NCBI GenBank assembly: GCA_022574555.1
Contig: JACZRV010000012.1
Span: forward strand, 1 to 53,517
Source of the DNA: SAR324 cluster bacterium
GTDB lineage: Bacteria; SAR324; JACQKK01
Direction: 5' to 3'
Length of the DNA: 53,517 bases
Positions 17,002 to 26,438 of the stretch are shown piece after piece. Positions within the stretch are counted from its first letter, which is position 1. Each line of letters starts with the position of its first letter. The notes below the pieces were generated by a model. That model worked only from the letters and a program-made list of their open reading frames with translations. It had not been told where the DNA came from and ran no database searches. The translations under genes were made by a program, and so were the position numbers.

Positions 17002-20000
17002 TTAGAGAGCCTTCCAGCCCACGACCCCATCGAGTCCATCCCGAATCGCCTGGTCGATCGCCTTCCGTGCCGTATCCTTGAATTCCGGTTTTACCGATGC
17101 AATGTTGGCGAGCCAGGCATTGGTGACCGATTCCTGCCGATTCAGAGTGGCCTCCATCATATCCGGGTGATATTTCCGGCACATCAACAGCAATCCGCGC
17201 ACGAAATAGTACAAGTAGAATAATGTCGGCACACCGCCGTTCTCCGATCGCTTCAAGTGGAATAGCTCCGTCTCGGGAAATACCGTAATTTTGTGACCCA
17301 TCCCGCTCGCCTTGAGACACCAGTCGGTCTCCTCGAAGTAAGCAAAATACTCTTCCGGTATCAAGCCCACATCATCCAGCAATTTTTTACGGAAAAATAT
17401 ACTCGCGCCGGTCACATAATCCACGTCGATCGGATCCGCCGGTACGTCTCCGCCTGGCTGTCCCATATAAAGGTGGCTCGTCCCCAGTCCATTGCTCCAG
17501 TCGATTTCTCCGCCGGCGAACCAGACCCGCTTCCGCGTCTCTCCGTAATAGATCTTTGAACCGAAAATCGAGACGTCCGGGCGGCGGTCCGCGATTCTCA
17601 CCAATTGCTCAAGTGTCTCCTCCGGTACGATTGTATCGGGATTCAGGATCCATACGTACTCGTATCGTCGCTCCCGTATCATCTCCAGGGCGATGTTGTT
17701 TCCGCCGGCATAGCCAAGATTGTCGGGAGCTTGTATCACGACGCATTGGGGGAACGTTTGATTCAAGCGCACATACGTCGCCATATCCACGTCGTTACTC
17801 ACGACATATATTTCAATCTCGCCGTAGGACTGGGCCACGAGCGAGGAGATGCAGTTGATGGCATCATTGGCCGTGGCAGTATCGTGGCAGACTACGACAA
17901 TCGCGACCCGGTCATTGTCCATGGGGGGACGGCTTATTACACACTGTCTCGCTATACCCCCTACTGATAGATTGACGGATGTTCCATAGATTATCGATAG
18001 CAATCGGGGAAGCAGATCGTCCCAAGTGCTGCGCCAATCGCAGGCCGCCGCGAATTCGCGACACGCTTTTCTCATACTTTCCGTTACCTCCAGGGACGCG
18101 GCCCCCGCCTTGGTCATCGCATTATTCAGCCCCTGTGGATCACCGCCATCGTATAGATATCCGTGGACATCGTCCTGAATCATTTCGGATATCAACCCGA
18201 TTCGCGGTGCGATCACCGGTATGCCAAACGACATGGCTAACATCGCCGCGCCGGAGGTGAGGACTTTACTGTACGGTAGGACGACGAAATCAGCAGAGTT
18301 GAGATAATATTGCAATTCATCGTCGCCGATCACACGAAGCACCAGATCGATATTGCCATTGGACTTCGCCCGTGCTTCCAGTTGGCTCGTATCGAAATCG
18401 ACGGGATCGCCCGCCACCACCAACTTGAATGTATCTTTTTCCGCCGAAATTTGTTCGAATGCTGCGATCAAGCGGTCAATTCCTTTGTACCCCCGGAGCT
18501 GCCCCACAAACAGAAATACAAAATCATCCGCAGCAAGACCAAGCCGGTGGCGCGCGGCGTTACGGTCGATAGTATTGGGATAAACACCTACATAAGATCC
18601 ATGGCGGGCAACGACCGTTTTCTCTTCCGGAATTTCATATGACCCGGAGACCAGTTCCTTTACATGTGGAGAATGGATATGTATCGCCGATGCATGCTCG
18701 ATGATACCCTTACGAAGGATAATTTCTAATTCGGGCCAAGGCGACCCATGGGGTGCCTCGTTATGCACGGTCCAAACCAAACGCCCGCCCAGCCTGACGA
18801 ACCTATCCAGATTATGGATGAACGTTAAGGCGTCCCTTTCCGCATGCTCCGGCGAACCAGATTCGCCCGTTATTGATGAAGTCCAGTGGATGTGAAATAT
18901 CGTAGGCCCAGGCCCGTCCTTTCTTTCCAATTGAGTGATGCATGCTTCGATATTATTGGGCGATACTTCCAGAATATTATCTGAATGCTGGTATAATAAT
19001 CGCTGATACGGATTGGTTTTTCTGTAATCGGGATAGAAATACAACCTAGGCCTTTTATCAGACAACCGAGCGATAATGCGATGCATACGGAATAAGGATC
19101 TCGTCAAAAAATAGATAATATCCTCGGTCCCGGTAACCGGATCTATGTCTTTGAATCCATAAATATAAGCGCCTCCCGACGCGATGCGGAAAATCCGTGT
19201 CACGTCCGCACCGTAGACCCGATAATGCCCGTGATTTTCGTCGTCCGCATGCCCCCAATCTCTTGTATGCGCTAGCTCGATAGGATTTGGTACGGTAATG
19301 CATACGAAACCGTCTTCCGTTACAACGCGGAGCAATTCCCGCACCGCCGCTTGATCATCGGAAACGTGCTCAAGAACATGGTTGCATATGATAACCGAGT
19401 AAGAACAGTCCGCGCGATCTATCCGTTGCAAGTCCAACGAATTATCGCCTCCGTATATCGATATTTCGTGATGTCGAAACCAACCAGGATCGACACCCAA
19501 ATCCGAACTGAATTGCAGCGCCCTGAATGATTTGAATTCATCGCCTATGAGCTTTTGGAATACCTTTCGGAAGATCCTGTGCCGCTCCAAGGAATGGCAT
19601 TGGCCGCATTGGGGAAGGTTTCCAATTCGGCTTTTTTGATGCCCCGGTCCGAATGTGAATTTCGTGGAACCACAAATATTGCACGATAGTTCCACTGCGG
19701 CCTCTGATTCGTCGCCCTGGTCCGCAACAATCACACCATCTTTTGTCGATTCATGTGAGAAAAATGGAACTCCATATGTTTTCGCCTCACGATTATGCCG
19801 CTGCATAATCTTGTACCAATTTGCGTGCATATCCTCGGTTAGGGTAATGGTCTTGAGTCCTTGGCTCACGTAATACTGGGCCAATGCAATAGGCAGGAAA
19901 TAAGGCGGTTTGTTTTCGGTATAACGAATTACCAATTCCCAATCGACTAATCGGGTCAACTGCTCGTCGAATCCCCCCAACCGATCAAAAAGTTCACGGC

Positions 20001-21468
20001 GGTGTATGAATATATTGATGTCGATAAAATTATATAGGAGGAGTCGTTTTCGGTTGTAGGGGACGGTGCGTACGAAATCTCTTTGCTTTAGCTGATTAAT
20101 TACTTTTAGCCCTGAATATACAGAATCGATGCGTGGATGATCCACGAAACAAGCCGCCATGAATAGTAGGTAGTGCGGATTCCATTCATTATCCGAGTCG
20201 AGATAGGCGATCAGATCGCCACGGGCAAGACGAAGAGCAGCGTTACGCGCTGCGCTGACACCTCTGTGGCCGCTATTAACGTATTCGATCAGACCTCCAT
20301 CAATCGCGTCTGCAAACGTTTCTCGCACGAGTGATTCAGTACCATCAGTACTTCCATCGTCAGATATAATAATTTGAATTGCAGGATAGGATTGCGCCAT
20401 AACCGAATTTAATGCGCGCAAAATTATCGGCGAACGATTCCAAGTGGGAACGATCACTGAAACACTCAATTTATGTAGTCGTACGCGCGCCAGTGCCTGA
20501 TTGACGTCGTTGTCGGTAATTTGAAATCTAGTGTGAAATCCCTTGGCCGCGCCTTGGAGAAAGAAGTGAGCAAGAGGATTGATATCATTTGATTTGCCGG
20601 AGAGGTATTTCCTCGTATAATACGAAGTATGAAATTGAGGATGAGGATTGATTCCAGCGGCGGCTCCGTCAAGGAGATAATGTATCAATGGATTGGCATC
20701 GGACTTCACGCCATAATCATTGCTACCGATATAGTAGCTGCCGCTGAAAAGAGGATTTGGATCGCGGCCTACCTGATGTCCGAATGAAAGGTAATGGCTT
20801 AGGGGGTTGATACCCGACAAAGGAACATCGGAGTTGTGTTGGGTGTAGAATGCCGTGTGAAACAGAGGATGAGGATTGCGGCCCTCCGACGCGCCACTTC
20901 GAATATAATGTATCAAAGGATTCGATCTTGATTTTGCAACTTCTGGATTTGCGTCGCAGTAAAAAGCGGTGTCAAACAGTGGGTTGGGGTCCCGGCGTTC
21001 ATCGGCACCGGCCAAAACAAAGTGGAGCAACGGATCCATACCGGAGTCAGCCACATCGGAATATCGCTCCAGATAATAGGGCCCGTCGAACAGGCCGCTT
21101 GGCTGAATTATTTTTGCCGCCGCACGGGCGCGTAGTCTCCGGCCAATTTGTAAAGTTACCGTCCAATATAAATATTGTAATGCCGAACGAAATACGCCAT
21201 GAATATTTATACGTGCTGATTTTAGACGACGTAGGGGCGCGGTAACTTTCCAAGAGCTCGAATGGATATATGCCGCGACATTCTGTTCCAGTCTGGCGGC
21301 ATGTTCCCTGCCATCGCTGAGATCACGTTCAAGTTTATTGATCTGTTCGTTTCGTCCACTCAGTTCGGACTCAAGATCGGCGATATGCTTCTTTTGGTCG
21401 TCAAGCCGCATCCTGGCTGAGGACAACTCGCGGCGCAACTGTGCAATATTATTATCCTGATCATTCAT
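17002..21468 (-). CDS. Giant multidomain glycosyltransferase (repeats-GT2-methyltransferase-GT4-GT2)
   Basis: A 1488-residue polypeptide with at least five regions. Residues 1-70 form a coiled coil rich in Glu/Arg heptads, followed by a YIHSSSWKVTAPLRRL segment that often follows such coils. Residues about 125-315 hold five FDxxYY ... NPLxHY repeats, shared with the 636-residue protein of this locus. Residues about 333-560 are a GT2 domain (VSVIVPTWNRS, SDDGSTDG, YLDSDNEW). Residues about 595-795 contain a four-Cys patch (CNICG, CGQC) and a methyltransferase-like core (NHVLEHVSDDQAAVRELLRV). Residues about 806-1160 resemble a GT4 glycosyltransferase (VFLFVGQLRGYKGIDRLIAA, LTSGAAMLAMSFGIPVIAP). 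Residues about 1186-1450 are a rhamnosyltransferase-like GT2 (DNLGYAGGNN, LNPDTIVP, YFEETDWCLKA). It may assemble a decorated repeat unit on one chain. Base composition is more AT-rich than its neighbours, suggesting transfer. Confidence 0.9.
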   Translation of the reverse strand: MNDQDNNIAQLRRELSSARMRLDDQKKHIADLESELSGRNEQINKLERDLSDGREHAARLEQNVAAYIHSSSWKVTAPLRRLKSARINIHGVFRSALQYLYWTVTLQIGRRLRARAAAKIIQPSGLFDGPYYLERYSDVADSGMDPLLHFVLAGADERRDPNPLFDTAFYCDANPEVAKSRSNPLIHYIRSGASEGRNPHPLFHTAFYTQHNSDVPLSGINPLSHYLSFGHQVGRDPNPLFSGSYYIGSNDYGVKSDANPLIHYLLDGAAAGINPHPQFHTSYYTRKYLSGKSNDINPLAHFFLQGAAKGFHTRFQITDNDVNQALARVRLHKLSVSVIVPTWNRSPIILRALNSVMAQSYPAIQIIISDDGSTDGTESLVRETFADAIDGGLIEYVNSGHRGVSAARNAALRLARGDLIAYLDSDNEWNPHYLLFMAACFVDHPRIDSVYSGLKVINQLKQRDFVRTVPYNRKRLLLYNFIDINIFIHRRELFDRLGGFDEQLTRLVDWELVIRYTENKPPYFLPIALAQYYVSQGLKTITLTEDMHANWYKIMQRHNREAKTYGVPFFSHESTKDGVIVADQGDESEAAVELSCNICGSTKFTFGPGHQKSRIGNLPQCGQCHSLERHRIFRKVFQKLIGDEFKSFRALQFSSDLGVDPGWFRHHEISIYGGDNSLDLQRIDRADCSYSVIICNHVLEHVSDDQAAVRELLRVVTEDGFVCITVPNPIELAHTRDWGHADDENHGHYRVYGADVTRIFRIASGGAYIYGFKDIDPVTGTEDIIYFLTRSLFRMHRIIARLSDKRPRLYFYPDYRKTNPYQRLLYQHSDNILEVSPNNIEACITQLERKDGPGPTIFHIHWTSSITGESGSPEHAERDALTFIHNLDRFVRLGGRLVWTVHNEAPHGSPWPELEIILRKGIIEHASAIHIHSPHVKELVSGSYEIPEEKTVVARHGSYVGVYPNTIDRNAARHRLGLAADDFVFLFVGQLRGYKGIDRLIAAFEQISAEKDTFKLVVAGDPVDFDTSQLEARAKSNGNIDLVLRVIGDDELQYYLNSADFVVLPYSKVLTSGAAMLAMSFGIPVIAPRIGLISEMIQDDVHGYLYDGGDPQGLNNAMTKAGAASLEVTESMRKACREFAAACDWRSTWDDLLPRLLSIIYGTSVNLSVGGIARQCVISRPPMDNDRVAIVVVCHDTATANDAINCISSLVAQSYGEIEIYVVSNDVDMATYVRLNQTFPQCVVIQAPDNLGYAGGNNIALEMIRERRYEYVWILNPDTIVPEETLEQLVRIADRRPDVSIFGSKIYYGETRKRVWFAGGEIDWSNGLGTSHLYMGQPGGDVPADPIDVDYVTGASIFFRKKLLDDVGLIPEEYFAYFEETDWCLKASGMGHKITVFPETELFHLKRSENGGVPTLFYLYYFVRGLLLMCRKYHPDMMEATLNRQESVTNAWLANIASVKPEFKDTARKAIDQAIRDGLDGVVGWKAL

Positions 21469-21848
21469 CTAGATACGAATAACGAATGCATGATACGATG
21501 ATATTCGATCGATGTTCCATGAGCTACGGAAGCATTGGAAGGCATGCGGCCGACGGAGTAAAATTCAGGTGAAAGACAAAATAAAAATATTGGATTTTCT
21601 AATATTCGTGTAAATTGTTAATTGGCCTCGTGCCCGCCCTGAGATCGAAAACGGAACTGGCCGGTGCAACAATTCTTTGCAAATATTAGGATTCCCCGGC
21701 ATGATGCTATATCGCCAAAGCGTTGAAAATATCAATGATATAATATTTGCGTGAATTCCGGTAGGATCTTCTTAATATACTCTCAATATGCTCTCAATAT
21801 ACGGCTTCTTGTATCACCAGTGATATGGTGTGAACCCTTCATAAGATA
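21469..21848. other. AT-rich intergenic region between manC and the giant glycosyltransferase
   Basis: About 380 bp with no credible gene. It contains a short tandem duplication (21780-21801) and, 23 bp past the manC stop, overlapping palindromes TATCAC-CA-GTGATA (21812-21825) and CACCA-GTGATA-TGGTG (21815-21830) that could be an operator or weak hairpin. A promoter for the minus-strand genes downstream is likely here but I cannot place one with confidence. Confidence 0.4.
21780..21801. repeat. Two tandem copies of an 11-bp unit
   Basis: CTCTCAATATG is followed directly by CTCTCAATATA. It is non-coding and lies in the gap upstream of the giant glycosyltransferase gene. Confidence 0.6.
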
Positions 21849-23279
21849 TTATTCGCGCCCGTAGATATCATCATAGCGTACGATATCATCTTCTCCTAGA
21901 TAAGTACCGTATTGGACTTCGATGATGCGTGCCATTTTATCGCCGCAGTTCTCGATACGGTGTTTGGCCCCAGATGGGACAAAAAAATGTTCGTTGACCG
22001 TACATTCGCGGATCTCGTTATCTCGAGTCAACCGCACGGTTCCCTCGACTACGATCCAATGCTCAGAACGGTGCCGATGCGATTGCAGCGATAGTTTCTG
22101 GTGTGGCTTCACCTCAAGCATTTTTACCTTATATTGCGACTCTTCTTTGAGCACGATGTACGATCCCCAGGGCCGTACCGTTTCTTCGAACCCCTCCGTC
22201 TGGGGGTATCCATTTTCTTTCAACGTTTCCACAAGACGCTTGACATCCTGCACTCGACTCATGTCGCATACCAATAGTGCGTCATCGGTATCGACTACGA
22301 CCAGATTTTCCACGCCGACGGCGGTGACCAGCCTTTTTCCAGCCAGGATATAGGCATTCCGCGTATCAATGGTCACCGCGTTGCCGGAAAGCGCATTGCC
22401 GTTTTCGTCCTTGGTCATTTGGATATACAATTCGTTCCAGGCGCCCAAATCACTCCAATCGAGATCGGCGGGTATCAGACGTAATTTATCGGTACGTTCC
22501 AATACCAAATAGTCGATGGATTCCTTTTGCAGCCGGGCATATATCTTCTGCATCAATTCCGGGTCCGACCAATCATTTTGAGCAATGTTCTCCCCTTGCT
22601 CCCGGAAGTATCCCATGAGCGTCGGGGCCAGGCGCTCAAACTCCTCCAACAGTGTGCGAACCTTGAATACGAAGATTCCCGCATTCCACACCCAATTTCC
22701 CTCTTCCTGCAACCGTTCCGCGGTCGCCAGGTCGGGTTTTTCGATGAAGCGCAATACCTCGTAGGTCCCTCCGCCAGTATCCCGCCCGTAATTGATGTAA
22801 CCCAGGTTGGTGGCAGGCCGGTTGGGCCGCACGCCGATGGCGACCAAGCCCCCGTCGCGAACGGCTTGGTAACCCTTGTTCAGCGCCTCGTCGAAGGCAT
22901 CTTCATCCCGAATCATCTGGTCCGACCACACGACCGCCGTCACCGCCTCGGGTGATTCAAAATTAAGGCGCAGGGTGCCCCACAATACGGCAGGCGCGCT
23001 GTCCCTGCCGAGAGGTTCTTTCAGAAGGTTTGCCGCTGGATAGTTGCTATCCAGATCGCGCAATTGCTCCAACACCTTCTGATCGTACAATACACTGGTG
23101 ACAGTCTTGATTCGTTCAGGGGCAATGTTGCGGCGCAGGCGTAAAAACGATTCTTGCAACAAGGAACGATTGTTCCCACCCAGAGGCAACAACTGTTTGG
23201 GTATATTGCTGCGGCTGATCGGCCAAAGCCTCGTGCCGGCACCTCCGGCGACGATCAAACCGAAGAAATCGTCTATCAT
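21849..23279 (-). CDS. manC: Mannose-1-phosphate guanylyltransferase / mannose-6-phosphate isomerase
   Basis: A 476-residue bifunctional enzyme that makes GDP-mannose for polysaccharide synthesis. The N-terminal pyrophosphorylase domain has the signature GLIVAGGAGTRLWPISRS followed by PKQLLPLGG, and later FIEKPDLATAERL and NAGIFVFKV. The C-terminal type II phosphomannose isomerase cupin has RPWGSYIVLKEE, YKVKMLEVKPHQKLSLQSH, and HRSEHWIVVEGTVRLT with metal-binding His residues, then HFFVPSGAKHRIEN. Order and length match ManC/AlgA. ATG 23279 is preferred to the upstream TTG 23288. It is probably the first gene of the minus-strand polysaccharide region. GDP-mannose could feed one of the glycosyltransferase domains, though no GDP-mannose-modifying enzyme is in view. 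Confidence 0.95.
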   Translation of the reverse strand: MIDDFFGLIVAGGAGTRLWPISRSNIPKQLLPLGGNNRSLLQESFLRLRRNIAPERIKTVTSVLYDQKVLEQLRDLDSNYPAANLLKEPLGRDSAPAVLWGTLRLNFESPEAVTAVVWSDQMIRDEDAFDEALNKGYQAVRDGGLVAIGVRPNRPATNLGYINYGRDTGGGTYEVLRFIEKPDLATAERLQEEGNWVWNAGIFVFKVRTLLEEFERLAPTLMGYFREQGENIAQNDWSDPELMQKIYARLQKESIDYLVLERTDKLRLIPADLDWSDLGAWNELYIQMTKDENGNALSGNAVTIDTRNAYILAGKRLVTAVGVENLVVVDTDDALLVCDMSRVQDVKRLVETLKENGYPQTEGFEETVRPWGSYIVLKEESQYKVKMLEVKPHQKLSLQSHRHRSEHWIVVEGTVRLTRDNEIRECTVNEHFFVPSGAKHRIENCGDKMARIIEVQYGTYLGEDDIVRYDDIYGRE

Positions 23280-24409
23280 GACGGTCAAGTCTCGACGGGG
23301 AAGTGGTTACCGAATTCGTACCCGATCTTCCATCCGAAAATAGATCGAGATAGAAGTAAGGATATTCCGTATTCCGGCTTCCCAATTCACGTAATCAATA
23401 CGGCCGGCTTAGGCAGGCCAACATCAGCGGCTAACGCCATTTCCATGCCCCATGGCGTGGGGTGCCGTTCCGGCGACATCATTTTTTGACGCGGGATCGG
23501 GCAGTAAAAACCGACGCTCACGAAATAATTGGCGGTCCCAAAAGTGAGAACCTATCGACGCGCGTTTTCGTCAATAGGCCGGCAAATCTCCCATGACCAA
23601 CCGAGATTGATCGCGATGAAACGCGCCGTCGAACCGATTCAACCATGGCGATTGCCGGAACCTTTCCCGTTTATCGGCGAGTCTGCGCGTAATCCTCAAG
23701 GCATCCGCGTCACGATGCAGTGTACCCGGATTCAGCGGGAACCGGAAGGGCAACGCATGTCAGGGATAAAATCGAGAGCCAGCGCGGCAGCCTCCAAGTT
23801 CAACAGCCGGCCGTGTGGACCCCGTGGGAATTGACCCGGCAACGCGCCGTGGGTGTTTTCTCTCGGAATTCAGGCGCGCAGATGCGCCTCGCCAAATTAT
23901 AGTCTGCCGTAACCTGGCATTTACCAAATCCCTTAATTTGAACATCGAGCGTTCCCCGGTGAAATTTTCAATTCGGGAGGTGTCTCTTATTACTTGATAA
24001 TCACATTTCTTTATTAATTTAGATTCCCATACAAATCCGCCTCAAGCACCATTCGGGGTTGTGAGATATTTAAATTCACGAATGTTTTTAAAATATTTAC
24101 GTATCTTATAATAGTTTTGGCATCAAATTATAGTTGGGCCAACCAGGAAACATTTTTATACCTGTTTACTTGGCAGTCACTATTTGATAAATAGTCGGTG
24201 GTCAATTGGCGTGGTGCAGCCACGATAATTCTTATCGGGCGCTGTGACTCGGCCACGCACTCACCGATTTCACGTATATAATAAAAGCACGCTACTATAC
24301 ATAGAAATAAATACTAATATACGTAAAAATGGCCAGGACGGGTATGACCATCTAAATCAACTAATGCGTGATAATTCGTCACAAAATTTCAATCATCGGC
24401 GGTGGACAT
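23280..24409. other. Long AT-rich gap with a possible gene remnant
   Basis: About 1.1 kb without a supported gene between the divergent manC and kelch genes. On the minus strand, 23571-23753 reads as a 60-codon frame containing DADALRITRRLADKRERF and SRLVMGDLPAY. The pattern loosely recalls initiating sugar transferases (DADxRxTRxGRxLR ... SLVGPRPAY) and might be a decayed fragment of one. From 23900 on the DNA is markedly AT-rich, with a palindrome CTATTT-GAT-AAATAG at 24180-24194. Promoters for both flanking genes should lie here but none is convincing. Confidence 0.35.
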
Positions 24410-25552
24410 ATGCGGGAACTGGTGATCATCGTTACTTCCGTTCTGCTTGTTTCGGGATGTCTCCTGGGGGACGGTCCTTCCGGCAAAGCACAATCCGCAA
24501 CAAACGTCGAAAAGGATGTCTCCGATGATTCGGGTGATGGCGGCGGTACGGCGGGTGGAGGCGCTACCGGGGGTGGCGGCAGCACCGACGGAGATGATGG
24601 CGGTGCGGACAGCGATGGGACCGGCGGGAACAGTACGGACACTGGGTCTGATGCCGATGGAACCGGAACAGGTGTGGACGATGACCAGACCAATGCCGAT
24701 CAGGGTTGGGTAACCAAGGCAAGTATCCCTACTCCTCGTTCACTGGCGGGGAGTGCCGTGGTCGATGAAATCATTTATGTTTTTGGAGGCATTGTCGTTG
24801 GAGGCTCCGACCCGCTCGATACGGTGGAAGCCTTTCATGCGCCAACCAACAGTTGGTCGGTGCGCAGCCCGATGCCCACGGCCCGGTACGGGGTTATGGC
24901 AGAAACGGTCGACGGAAAAATTTACGTAATGGGCGGCCACGATGGTTCCTCCAATGTAAGCACCGTTGACGTCTTCGATCCCCAATCGAATTCCTGGACG
25001 GAAGCATCGCCGTTGCCCACTCCGCGTACATCGGCGGCCAGCGCGGTCGTCGATGGGAAAATCTACATCATCGGAGGGACGATTATCGGCGGTTCGGAAG
25101 GAATTACCGATCTTGTACACGTTTACGACCCCATCGCGGATTCCTGGGAATCGCTCCAGTTATTGCCCACGCCACGCTACGCGATGACCGCTGGCGCCCA
25201 CGGCGGGGTGATATACGTATTCGGGGGCTTCGAAAAAGACGGAGGACAGTTGGCGGAAACATTGGCCTTCGACCCGATCAGCAATTCTTGGACTTTCCTG
25301 GAGCCTATGCCGACTGCCCGGGAATTTCCCGCGAATGGGAGGGTCGACGGGAAGTTTTATGTTTTCGGAGGGTGCTGCTTAAGCGATGCCAGCGAGAGAT
25401 ACGATCCTGTAAACGATGAATGGGTCACTGTCGAATCAATGCCTACGGCTCGTTATAGGACAACGGCGGGGGTCGTCGATGGCGTTATCTACGTCATCGG
25501 CGGAGAGGCCGAGGGTTTCGGGGCATCAGCAGTCGAGGCTTATACACCTTGA
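24410..25552 (+). CDS. Kelch-repeat lipoprotein
   Basis: A 380-residue exported protein. ATG 24410 gives a lipoprotein signal with lipobox (LLVSGC, Cys17); a longer start at 24368 would put 14 extra residues before it. Then comes a low-complexity linker (about residues 40-95) of Gly, Asp, Ser and Thr, which should be flexible and acidic. The rest is six kelch motifs, each with a Gly-Gly pair and a Trp six residues or so before the next Pro-x-x-Arg: IYVFGGIVVGGSDPLDTVE, KIYVMGGHDG, KIYIIGGTII, VIYVFGGFEK, KFYVFGGCC and VIYVIGGEAE, with NSW/PTPR or PTAR between. Six blades make a closed beta-propeller at the cell surface or outer-membrane inner face. A binding or structural role is likely but the ligand is unknown. 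Stand-alone gene. Confidence 0.88.
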   Translation: MRELVIIVTSVLLVSGCLLGDGPSGKAQSATNVEKDVSDDSGDGGGTAGGGATGGGGSTDGDDGGADSDGTGGNSTDTGSDADGTGTGVDDDQTNADQGWVTKASIPTPRSLAGSAVVDEIIYVFGGIVVGGSDPLDTVEAFHAPTNSWSVRSPMPTARYGVMAETVDGKIYVMGGHDGSSNVSTVDVFDPQSNSWTEASPLPTPRTSAASAVVDGKIYIIGGTIIGGSEGITDLVHVYDPIADSWESLQLLPTPRYAMTAGAHGGVIYVFGGFEKDGGQLAETLAFDPISNSWTFLEPMPTAREFPANGRVDGKFYVFGGCCLSDASERYDPVNDEWVTVESMPTARYRTTAGVVDGVIYVIGGEAEGFGASAVEAYTP

Positions 25553-26438
25553 GCAATCCGGTTTCCGGCAAGAGCCAACGCGTACGGGTGCAAGGATTGG
25601 GGGTGAAAAAATAGCCAAGTTCATAGCCAAGTTCGCGGCCCTTCCGGAATGTTGACCGATCGGCTTTTTGATCCCCGGCCTTCTCATTTCGCGGCGGCAA
25701 ATTGGGCTCAGCCAGCCGGGTACTGCCATGCGCCGTTTGCCATCGCGATCGCGTGGCGGCGTGATATTGCCGTGGTCCTCTAGCCAAGCGTAGCGAGAGT
25801 TTCGACCTGCCCCGCCTCGTGTAGCATTGATCCCGCTTTTCGCGGTTTAAGTAATTGGGGTCCAAGTCATACTGACGGCATGGAAGACCTGACCCGATGG
25901 TAATCGATTCCGTCACAACGATGCCGGGCAACGGCGCCATTTGTCGCGTTCAATTGGGAACGCGAGGGTCGGGTCTATGATAACGATATACATTCATATA
26001 TAATTAATATACTAGTTAATAGTAAATAGCGAATTCATTTCGCGGCCGCGAATATAAATTATATTACAGATATTGCTTGCGATTCGATGGATACTGAGGT
26101 GCGTGGTGTCGATCTGCTCCCCGCCTGCGTTAGGGAATGTGCGCGGATGGACCAGGAATGATACACTCGGCCAGCCGGGTCAGTGCCACAGCCAGTACAT
26201 TATCAGTATCGGTCTGAAAGTGCTGCGAACGGGAGCGTACTAGGTCCTCGATGTTTATTGGCCAGATAGATGTCATTCCTGAATATTGCGGATCGGAAAA
26301 GTCACGTCGCTGGAAAATTGGATCACCGGCTGCGGACTGATATAATCGATCATAAGCAAAACGGGCTCCCAATGAAAGCGACATTGGTTTCATCCGCGGG
26401 GAAAGTTTCGTTACCCGTAAACATGTGGAGGGGCTGCC
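25553..26438. other. Long intergenic region, no supported gene
   Basis: About 890 bp before the chemoreceptor gene. A 148-codon open frame on the minus strand (25494-25940) overlaps the kelch gene, has a basic, low-complexity composition and shows no motif, so I do not call it. A 12-bp duplication lies at 25611-25634. The part 25975-26070 is strongly AT-rich. The chemoreceptor's ribosome-binding site (GGAGGGG at about 26427) ends the region. Confidence 0.4.
25611..25634. repeat. Two tandem copies of a 12-bp unit
   Basis: ATAGCCAAGTTC is repeated directly and exactly twice in non-coding DNA after the kelch gene. Confidence 0.65.

Noticed and set aside
24165..24196. Sigma-54-like TGGCAG ... 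ATTTGA upstream of the kelch gene
   Set aside because: It lacks the TTGC half and correct spacing, so it does not meet the consensus.
25494..25940. 148-codon minus-strand frame after the kelch gene
   Set aside because: It overlaps the kelch gene end, is rich in basic residues and shows no motif; more likely non-coding.
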